Below, piece after piece: positions 56,070 to 64,000 of a stretch of 64,000 bases of DNA (position 1 is its first letter; each line of letters begins with the position of its first letter). This DNA comes from Mrakia gelida (Eukaryota; Basidiomycota; Tremellomycetes; Cystofilobasidiales; Mrakiaceae), in NCBI GenBank assembly GCA_024345305.1, contig BRON01000001.1:434001-498000 (forward strand), in the 5' to 3' direction. The notes beneath the pieces are model-generated. The model was not told the DNA's origin. It saw only the letters and a list, made by a program, of their open reading frames with translations, and did not search any database. The position numbers and the translations under genes are program-made.

Positions 56070-57726
56070 GATCGAGAGGGTGGAGAGACTGAGGTGAGAA
56101 AAAAAGAGGAGTTGGCATGAGCTCACGAGCGAGGCCCTGCAAGAACTCGTTCGCCTCTTTCCGCCATGTTTTGGCAGCTTGACGGAGAATGGCAGAAAGC
56201 GCCCGTTCGTGGGACTGGGTTTTTAAACTTTCGTGAGAACGCTCCTTCGGCATCTTATGGCTCTTTCAGGCAGGTTCAGGTGAGAACAAAGAAGCATCGT
56301 GTAGAAAGCAAAAGAGAAAAGGAAATCGAAGCTCAAAAACGCGAAGTCCTCCTCCCTCTCCTTCCTCCTCCCTCCAAAGCAAGTCCCAGCACTCTAGCGC
56401 GCCTGAGTTCTCCTCCCAATCGATGAACAGCGTACACAGCGAGAGCGCTGAAGTTGTGTGCTGTTTCCGAGTCAAGTAGAACGAGCGAAAACTGCATGAG
56501 ATGGGAGAGGAGGAGGAGGAGGTCAGCGAGAGGTCCAGCGCTCGCAACAGATCGAGGTAGAGAGAGGAAGGACATACCAGAGATCGTCAGCACCCTATCC
56601 CATCCCGCAATCAATCTACAAGTCGCAGGAGGAGCCAGAAAGCGAGGCAGCAAGCGAAGAAGTGAAGGTGACACGATCCCCCTCCCCGCGCGAAAGAGCT
56701 CGAGAAGAACTGAGCTGTTAGATACAGCAGCAATCCGATGAGCAGGCAAAGACACTACAGCGTGTCCACCAGTCTGAGAAAGGCAACGGAAAGGGAGCGA
56801 GGTCGATAGAACCTGAGAGGGCAGAGGGAGAAGAAGGAAGAAGGGAAGCAGCGAGCTCAAGCAGGAGATGGAGTCGTTCCAGTGGGTCCAGCTCTCCGCC
56901 AAAGAGCCCACCAGACGCCTCCATTACACAGTCGGGTCGAGAACCGCCCAGAGAAACGTTGGTGAAGAGGAGGAAGAGAGAGCGAAGGTTGCAAGGAAGG
57001 GAGCAGGGAAGGAGCGATGACGGTTTGGGTGAGCTCAGGACTGCACGTTTTCGAGCGATCTCGCTCGTTTCGTCTGCTCCCTCTTTTCGCTAAGAGGTTT
57101 TCGAGCTCCGAGGTGCTTCCGGGGAGGTTTATTTCAAGCGAGGACCAAAGGCATCAAATCCGTGGCAGAGAGAGGCAGAGAATGACACGATCGGCAGAAA
57201 ATGGCAGCTTCTGGCGAACGAGTTCTTGCAGGGAGCGAGGCCGAGCGCTGACTTCCTTCCCTCGTTCTCCCGTTTCTACAGTTGAGGATCTGAGAAGGAG
57301 CAGCGAAGGGCTGGGGAAATGGGGGTAGCTAGTGACTGGGAGTGAGTATATATCGTTTAAGAACTCAATCGGCCGCAAAGGAAGTGCTCGTTTCAATCGG
57401 GACTTTCTCACTCTCAGTCCCTTTTTCCCCCCGTGCCTTGCAAGAAAGAAGAGAGGAGTCATCCCGTCCCACCTTCTCCAGCCTTTCTATTTCGTCTAGA
57501 TCTCTCTCTTTGTCCTCGCACCACCGCTGAGGTCGAAGACAGGCGAGCGTTGTCGTCGCGTCGCGTCGCGTCGCAGCTGAGTTTCGTTCAAGCAATCTTC
57601 GAAGAGCCACTTCCTTGCTGTCTCGCTGCCCACCTATCCCGATCGCCAAACTCGTTATTCGTATATCTAATCGTCACCGCAACCTATCTATCGAACAGTC
57701 TACCATCAACTCAATTCGACCGAAGT
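56070..57726. other. Long intergenic stretch, no secure gene
   Basis: About 1.66 kb. A minus-strand frame at 56333-56924 has hydrophobic text and an ATG (MEASGGLFGGELDPLERLHL), but frames before and after the possible introns do not join cleanly, and an extension would run antisense into the 55638-56069 gene. Near 57555 there is a short GTCGC repeat. A non-coding RNA or missed small gene is possible. Confidence 0.35.
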
Positions 57727-60104
57727 CTAGTCTCGACCGTCGACCGTCAGCACCCTCCGCAGAATCTCGTTGAACTTGGCTGGGTTGTCGAGGTAGACGC
57801 TGGCGGACGGAGGAAAAAACAGATTGTCAGTCGAGCGAAAGGAGGCAAGAATCAGGAAGAAAGAACGAGGGAGAGACGAACTGATGTCCAGCTTCCTCGA
57901 CGATGATCGTCTCGACGTTCTCGGTTCCGTGGAGCTTCATCCGCTCGCAAGCCTCGTAGCCGCCCTTGGTGTCCATCCTGTAGGGTAAGGGCAAACGGAA
58001 GACGTGGGCGGAAGGTCAGTCGGAGCTCGCAAAGTCGACGAGCGAGGGCTGGAGAACCGAAAGGAAGACGAACTGACCAGTCTGAAGACCCGTACAAAAA
58101 CAGGACGGGGATCTTGACGTCGTCCATTCGAGCGGCCATCGGAAGTCGTCCCACAGCACCTGGTGCTAGGAGAGAGACGACGCAGTACCTGAGAGGCGAA
58201 GAACAAGAGCGAGAGCGAGATTAGTTCGACGACTCGCAGACGAGAGCGAGCGAGAAAGATCAGAGCTCGAGGAACTCACTCTCCAGACCCTTTCATCCTC
58301 AGCATCGAGTAAATGTAGGCGTACATGTCCTGAACCTTATCCTCTGAGAGACCTCGGAACCTGTTGGTAGTGTATCGCGTAGCGACTCGAGGAGCGAGAG
58401 GTCCGAGACCTGTTGGTTCGAAAACGAGAGACGACGCGACAAGTCAGCATGCGCGCGTCCTCTCGCTTTCTTACAAAAGGGAGGGGACTTACTTCTGATC
58501 GCAGCGAAAGGAGACCACCCCTGCTCCCACGCCCACTCAAATACTGCTCTGGAGAAAGTCCGAGTCGCGACGGCGTCCGCTTTCTTGAGAGGTTTGGGGT
58601 TGGACGCGTCGATGTTGCTCTTTCCGTCCTTGACCGAGGATGCAGCCGATGAGCCAGTCAATTCGGGAGTAAGACTGAGCTCGGCCGCTGCTGCTGAGGC
58701 TGGAGCGGGTGTGGGACGAGTTGGGATACCGGCGGGCGAGATGAGGACGAGACGATCGACTCGAGATGGGTACTTGAGATAATAAGCTGAGAGAGCGAAG
58801 GGCGGAGCAGAGGAGGTCAGATGGAGTGCAAGGGACATCAAAAGAGACTCTAACTGACCTATCGATAGGTATCCTCTGTGATGCGAGAAAGGGATCAGTC
58901 GCCGCGTCGAGAGGGAGGAGAGACAACGAGACGCGAGGCTCACCCAAGTGAGTGCGCTATAAGGGTCATCTTCTCGAAGCCTCCAGTGATTCTCCATCTA
59001 TTCCAAAAGGAAGAAACGATCAGCAACGACCTCGAGCTCTGGCACGGACCCGAGCGAGCTCACGCTTCTAACGCGTCGATGAAGAAGTCCTCGGCTCGCG
59101 CGACCCTCGTCTCGATCTTCTCGTCCTTGACGCCGGCCGGAGTCTCGAAGGCCTTGGGAGAAGGTCTAGATGAGAGTCCCATACCGAGCCAGTCGAGGGC
59201 GACTGTAAATGGGTACAAAGAGAGCTCTGGTTAGCTTCAAAAGTGCGGGCAAGCAACATAAAAGTGCGACGACGTGAACTCACAACCTCGACGCTTTTGG
59301 AGAGCGCTGATCTCCCCAAACTCTTCCAGGTTCTCGAGGAAGAACCCCAAAGCAGCTCCGTATCCATGCAAGAGCCTGTAGGGGCCAAGGAGACGGGGAA
59401 TGGGAAAAGACGAACGTGAGGTGAGCTCGCGCGGTTCATCCGAACTGAAGATCGCGGAATCGAGTGAGCTCATACGAACACGTTGACCGTCGTTCCTTCA
59501 ACAGCCTTCGTTCCATCAGGTCCTGCTGTATAGAACTCGACTCCGTGTAGATGCTCTTTGGTGAAATGAAGGGACTTGGACTTGAGATTGGACGGAGTGA
59601 TCTTGACGGACGGAGTTGGGGAGGGCGAAGAAGAGGACGATGGACTCGATGGGGAGGAGGATCGGTTTTGAAGTTCGATGGGTGCGTTGAAGACTCTCGA
59701 GACGAGAGGATTGGGGTTGGAGGGGGTAGGTGTAGGATCTGGAGTTGAGTCGGAAGAGATGAACGAAGGAAGGCGGCTGTGGGAAGGGGGAGGTGCGAAG
59801 GGAGAAGGGGGGCGAAGGTGAGCTCGAGCTTGAAGGGAGGAGAAGCACAAGCGCTCGCTGTAACTATAAGAGAGCTTGATGGTTGGACTCACTTGAGCAG
59901 CCTCTCCTCAGCGATAGCCATCCCGTTCTCTGAGCTGTGCTTCCACCAGGTTTGAATCGAGGATCGTATCGAGCGAGGGATGGAACCGGAGGGAGGAAGC
60001 ACGAACGAGCTCGACCTCGAAGACGGAGGAGTGTCGACGGGAAGAGCGATGGGGTTTCGCTCGTCTGGGAGGTCGAGTTCTAGGGACGGAAGGGGGTTGA
60101 ACAT
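57727..60104 (-). CDS. Alpha/beta hydrolase, ABHD4/5 - CLD1/ICT1-like acylhydrolase
   Basis: Yeast relatives (CLD1, ICT1, ECM18) act on cardiolipin or lysophosphatidic acid. Exon 1 starts MFNPLPSLELDLPDERNPIA and ends WWKHSSENGMAIAEERLL. A Ser/Pro linker precedes HLHGVEFYTAGPDG. The core: LLHGYGAALGFFLENLEEFG (oxyanion HGYG), ALDWLGMGLSSRPSP, FFIDALEAWR, IAHSLGGYLS (nucleophile GxSxG), YYLKYPSRVDRLVLISPAGI, FEWAWEQGWSPFAAIRGLGP, IPVLFLYGSSDWMD (Asp region), then GHQ|VYLDNPAKF giving the HX4D motif (H-Q-V-Y-L-D). Stop TAG 57727-57729. About eleven exons. Whether it is a lipase or acyltransferase cannot be told from the motifs seen. Confidence 0.88.
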
Positions 60105-60745
60105 GGTGATGGAGTAGGGAGCTTAAGATCTCTAGTTGATGAGCGTCGGAAGGAAGCTCACCTGCTCGATGCGAGCCCCCAAAGGAGGTGAGTTCGACGG
60201 AGGAGGGAGGCTGAACGCCGCGCCCGAGGCCGGAAAAGGGTAAAATTATCTCGCTCGCTTGGGAGATCAACAAACCGTTGAGACTGCTCAATCTGTACTT
60301 TGAAATAATGATAGACGGAGCGAAGGGCGTAGCGTTCCGGGGAGGGCGAAAAAGAGTCGAGCTCGAGCTCGCCTCGACTCCCCTCCTGTCGAGCTCTTGC
60401 TTTCTCCTTCTCCTTTTTTCGCTTCAAAGGTACACAATCCCGAGCTAGAGCATAGCATCACGATCGGCCTCTGGCGCCTGTATTGGACCAAATATGTGAG
60501 TTAATCTACGAACGGCTCAGGCAAAAAAGCACGAAGAGACGCGTCGTGATTTCGGTTGAGCATCAGCGATCAGCGATCTCCTCGCGTCCAGAATCGTCGG
60601 GACACCCTCCATGGTCAAAGTCAAGTCTGAGGCCATCCCTGCGCTCCGTTGTAGAGCCTGGAGGAACGATCCCGTTGTTAATTGACACGGATCAAGGAAA
60701 GCTGCGACGCGTCAACTGAGGTCAACCATATCATCGCTCAAGCAT
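60105..60745. other. Intergenic between two hydrolase genes
   Basis: About 640 bp; 5' region of the ABHD-like gene and 3' flank of the esterase gene. No gene supported. Confidence 0.45.
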
Positions 60746-62034
60746 CTACTTCCTCCCAACCTTCTCTTCCAAGAACTTCCAAACCTTCCGCTTAAACTCC
60801 CTTACCTGCCTCTCCAGCTCCCCCTCACAAGGATTCGAATCGAACCCATGCTCTCCTCCCTCGATCAAAACAAGCTCATGCTCGAACCCTTTGCTCTTCA
60901 ACCATTCCGCGACCGTGACCGACTCGGTGCAGTGGATTGCTGAGTCGACCGTTCCGTGCGCGAGGAAGGTAGGAGGGTAGGTTGACGGGTTGGCCGTTTG
61001 GGGGAAGAGGTGGTGAAGCTCGGGGTGGGAGGGGAGGGAAGACGAGGAGGGGATCCCGAAGACCTCGGGGTAGTCTGCGAGGAAAGGAGGAAAGGACGAG
61101 TTGATCAGACGATCTGAGATTGAGAAAGGAAGGCGAGGATACTTACACGTCCCAGTCCTGATGAGTCGATGGTAGAACATCGTCTCCTTCGTCGGACTCG
61201 TCTCATCGCTCGCGACCTCCCTGCTCGACACCGGCTCCTTTCCCTTCATCCAGAACTCCTCAATCTCCCCTGCTCGCGAGTCCAGATCTCCGAGTCTCTG
61301 ACCAAGAATGACGGTATCGACTGGCTGGGGAGTCGCGTAGAAGCTGTCCTCGGTGAAGGTGTAGCCGTAGAGGGAGACGAGAGCTTTGGGAGGAGGGGAG
61401 AGGAGATGCCCGGATTGGAGGGTGAGGTAGCCTCCGGCGCTTCCTCCTGCAACGAAGACGTTGGAGAGATCGATGGGGGGGAGAGAGAGGTTTGTGAGAG
61501 TGGTGGTGAGGTCGTGATGGATGCTGAGGGTAGGTGAAACGGGAGAGAAAGGAAAGGGTCGAGGTCAGCCAAAGCTCGAGCTCACGGAAACGCTCCTCCC
61601 TGCCTCCTTCGCCTTTCTCCCCCAAAGCCCGGATGCAAGACCTCAAACCGAGCGACTTACTAGCTCCAAAGATCCTTCAGATCCTGCATCACATCCTCGA
61701 CCCCACTCTCGGGGAGCAGCCTGTAGTTCGCAGCGAGAAGAGTCCATCCCTTCTCCTCACAATCCCTCCTCAACCACTCGGGGAACATGGTTCGCTTCCC
61801 ACCGTAGAAGAGCGCTCCAGCATGAAACCATACGATCAGAGGCGAGGGGGTCTTGGTCGACGGGGTGGAAGGGGAGTAGAGGTCGAACTCAATGGGGATG
61901 GGAGTGGTTTCGTAGGTCAAAGTGATGGGAGAGGAAGAAGACTGGAGAGGTTCGGAGGGAAGAAGGAAGGAGTGTGAAAGGTCAGCTCGTTGTTCGACGA
62001 CCGCGAAGACTAGAAGACAAAACAAGCTTACCAT
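60746..62034 (-). CDS. HSL-type alpha/beta hydrolase (esterase/lipase)
   Basis: Carboxylic-ester hydrolase by fold. Blocks: EFDLYSPSTPSTKTPSPLIV, WFHAGALFYGGKRTMFPEWL (HAGAL in place of the usual HGGG oxyanion loop), LAANYRLLPES, LPPIDLSNVFVAGGSAGGYL (nucleophile Ser in GGSAGG), FLAHGTVDSAIHCTES (Asp) and IEGGEHGFDSNPCEGE (His). It ends KFLEEKVGRK, stop 60746-60748. The start is the ATG at 62032-62034, immediately followed by a GTAAGC donor; the in-frame read-through MVSLFCLLVFAVVEQR looks like a signal peptide but contains the intron's CTGAC branch and ends at a CTCCAG acceptor. Spliced, the protein starts MSSSSPITLTYETTPI and is cytosolic. Confidence 0.85.
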
Positions 62035-62985
62035 GATGAAGAGGAGAACGAGAAGATGATGGTCGAGAAGAAGGAAAAGATCGAGAAAGGATCGGAGGGA
62101 GGAAAAGAGAGGAGCTGACTGAGCGAGGTGAGCTCAAAAGAAAGGTGGAGGGCTCGATTGATTGCTTGTTCGAAGATATCGATAGAGCCGACGGCAGTGG
62201 CTCCGAGCTGTGCTATCCCACAGGTTCAAGGACCGTCGAAAGGAGATACGCAGAGGAAGGCTTCGAAGCAAAAGAAGGGCGATGGAGCGAGGAGCAGATG
62301 ATGGCCGTTTGAAGTGAAGGCGGTTGGACGAGTCTTTCGAACTCGCTCTCCCTTTATTTTCTCGAGAAAGTGACATTTGCGCCTGAGAATGTGCAAGTCG
62401 AGCAGACTGGCTGTCAACTGTTGAAGTTGGAAGCGGATCTGCGGAAGGCAGAGTCCCAAGCAGCTCGAGGAGCGAGAACGAAGACGCGTCGAGCTCAACT
62501 CAATCTCGCAGATCTCTACCGACCTCAAGGAGAGCTCTCAAGTCCCCACGAGGTCTGGCGGAGTCGACGCGTCTACCTCGAGGAGACAGATCAAGCTCAA
62601 GGGAGAGGCAGCTTGAGGACAGGCGAGCGAGGGACGATGAGCTCACACCTCGACGAGCTCAGCCTGTCCTTCCAGACGCTGAGGTGATGAACCGTCCCTG
62701 AGCTCTCGTCGAACGCAGCTATATCTCTCCCCAAGGTGCACAGCCTCCATTTACCCTGGGCTCTCCTCACCGTCCGCCCATCCAAGCTCGACTCGTCTCC
62801 AAGCTCAGCTCCCACCTCCTTCCCTTCCCTCCCTCCTCTCCCTCGTCCCTCTCTCCAGCCGAACCCGATAAAAAGCACATACAAGTTCTTGAAACATCAC
62901 ATCCGGTTCTGCTGACCCCTTCCTCCCACTCCAGGTCGCGTTTTTAAAGTAGTTCTCCATGCGTTCGACCCGTTCGAGCTCCCGA
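62035..62985. other. Intergenic, 5' of the esterase and 3' of SmF
   Basis: About 950 bp. A plus-strand frame with coding-like codons lies at about 62370-62687 (LEADLRKAESQAARGARTKT ... FQTLR) but lacks an upstream ATG in frame, so it is at best a missed exon or a remnant. Confidence 0.35.
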
Positions 62986-63463
62986 TTAAGCGTCCATCGG
63001 TGTGTCCTCCTCAGCTCCAGCTGGTGCCGACGCAGCCTCGTCCTTGGCTTCCCGGATGTACAGGACGTTGTTGCACCTGAGGGTGGGGAGGGGCAGAGTT
63101 GGATGGATGGGAGAGGGGGTGAGAGGTGAGGTCGAGGTGAAGGGAGGGAGGGAGGGAGGGAAGGAAGGAGGAGATCAGCTCTCGTTGATTCGAGACAGGG
63201 CCGATTCAGAGAAGGGGTGAGGCGATGGAGTGGAGTAGGACAGAGCACGCTGAGGGATGTCGAGTTGGGCGAGGGAGAGGCGGAGATGGATGTCGAGGTG
63301 CTCGTCCGAAGCAAGGAGGGGAGGGAGGGAAGGAGCAAGATGGAAGAAGCTGAGCTTTTGCAGGGACTTACCGAATGAAGACCTCTCCAAGCGCACCATT
63401 CGACTTCCCGTTCTCAATCTCCTCAGTGTTGGCGAGCTAGCAGTACCAAATCAAGCGAAGGAA

Positions 63464-63498
<35 letters not shown>

Positions 63499-63805
63499 GA
63501 GGGAAGGAGAAGGCGAGAGATCAGCTTCGACGTTTCCTTCCTTCCCTCCCTCTCCCTCCCTCCCTCCCTGCCCCTGCCTCGTCAAAGACTTACCTGAATG
63601 TTCATGTAGGAATCGGTCGAGACGAGGTACCCCTTGTACTCCAGGCCCCACTTCAGCTTGACGTAGACGACCTTGCCCGTCAACTCGTTGAGGAACGGTT
63701 TGGGGTTGACGGGAGCCTGGACGAAGGAAGGAGAACGAGGTCAGCTGGAGAGCGACGGACGGGCTAGAAAGCTGGTGAACAGGGTCGACGTACGACGGCG
63801 GACAT
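62986..63805 (-). CDS. SMX3: Small nuclear ribonucleoprotein Sm F
   Basis: Core Sm protein of spliceosomal U1/U2/U4/U5 snRNPs. A 12-bp first exon MSAV (ATG 63803-63805) joins to [40 protein letters not shown] (Sm1 motif), [20 protein letters not shown], then [20 protein letters not shown] (Sm2 motif IRCNNVLYI, typical of F), ending EEDTPMDA at TAA 62986-62988. About 95 aa, as expected. At least three introns; one carries a 34-bp homopolymer. Identity is firm. Confidence 0.95.
63464..63497. repeat. G34 homopolymer (C34 in SmF pre-mRNA)
   Basis: Thirty-four uninterrupted G on the plus strand, inside the SmF intron whose acceptor is TACTGCTAG. In the pre-mRNA it is a C tract about 30 nt upstream of the 3' splice site. 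Confidence 0.9.
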
Positions 63806-64000
63806 GATGGAGATGGAGAGGAGAAAGGGAGGGAGAAAGAAAGAGAAGAAAGGGCTGGATGGAAAGGAAGGAGTGGATGGAAGGGAGGTGAGGCGAGGCG
63901 AGCTCGTCGACGAGTTGCTCGCGTTTTTGAGCTCCGGTTTGGGAGATGTAGACATGGGTGGACAAACCTTCTCCAGGGGCAGGTTTTCGGGTGATGGGAG
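63806..64000. other. SmF 5' flank to window end
   Basis: About 195 bp; purine-rich on the plus strand next to the start. No gene can be called before the edge. Confidence 0.4.

Noticed and set aside
56333..56924. Hydrophobic minus-strand frame downstream of the two-TM gene pair
   Set aside because: ATG frame and longest frame disagree, candidate introns do not keep phase, and extension would run antisense through a better gene.
60820..60850. T-arm-like GGATTCGAATCGAACC
   Set aside because: It lies in the esterase coding exon (GFDSNPC region) with no partner acceptor or D arm.
61660..62034. Signal peptide on the HSL-type esterase
   Set aside because: The leader frame contains a donor directly after the ATG, a CTGAC branch and a CAG acceptor, so splicing removes it.
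62370..62687. 105-codon plus-strand frame with coding-like codons
   Set aside because: No in-frame ATG before an upstream stop, no acceptor in the right place and no family; kept only as a note in the intergenic entry.
1..64000. CRISPR array, bacterial operons, riboswitches
   Set aside because: The window is eukaryotic with spliceosomal introns; no regular spaced repeats or bacterial signals were seen.

Overview
The window looks like nuclear DNA of a GC-rich, intron-rich basidiomycete yeast, most likely Pucciniomycotina in or near the Sporidiobolales (Rhodotorula/Sporobolomyces type). This rests on many 50-100 nt introns with GTGAGT-like donors, CTGAC/CTGAT branch sites and CAG/TAG acceptors, serine/proline-rich fungal proteins, and recognisable fungal orthologues (Tup1, Pdx1, SulP sulfate permease, Zn2Cys6 regulator). 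The genus is an inference. Most genes are spliced, so I joined exons by eye. Boundaries are approximate wherever the evidence says so.

Layout. 1-3196: 3' part of a type II membrane GT61 glycosyltransferase (minus). 4447-10207: a three-LTR Ty1/copia composite, made of one full element with an intact 1435-codon gag-pol plus an adjacent gag-only deleted copy, flanked by a single 5-bp target duplication (CTCGC). 10290-11914: an F-box gene. A block of about 210 bp upstream of it is repeated on the far side of the retroelement. 12338-19779: three minus-strand serine/proline-rich proteins of unknown function, two of which (16020-17399 and 17860-19779) are tandem paralogues. 20255-21683: a small two-TM protein diverging from an unknown spliced gene. 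21828-25733: sulfate permease. 25962-29769: a RidA-family protein and a secreted TAP-like alpha/beta hydrolase. 30280-32629: two unknown plus-strand genes.

32970-44263 (all minus): DsbA-like oxidoreductase, PhzF-like protein, SAM methyltransferase, small secreted Cys-containing protein with Kex2-like sites, Zn2Cys6 transcription factor. 45229-47807: GT18 (MGAT5-like) glycosyltransferase. 48292-54035: Pdx1 (E3-binding protein of pyruvate dehydrogenase) and Tup1 corepressor. 54761-56069: two more small two-TM proteins. 57727-62034: two alpha/beta hydrolases (an ABHD4/5-CLD1-like acylhydrolase and an HSL-type esterase). 62986-63805: Sm core protein F.

The genes do not form one pathway; this is ordinary mixed fungal gene order. 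Possible functional themes are the secretory pathway (GT61, GT18, secreted hydrolase, secreted small protein) and transcriptional control (Tup1, Zn2Cys6). The most unusual items are the three-LTR composite, the repeated block around it, the tandem paralogue pair with a conserved C-terminal motif, three 141-143 aa two-TM proteins, and extremely short first coding exons, including one made of the ATG alone.
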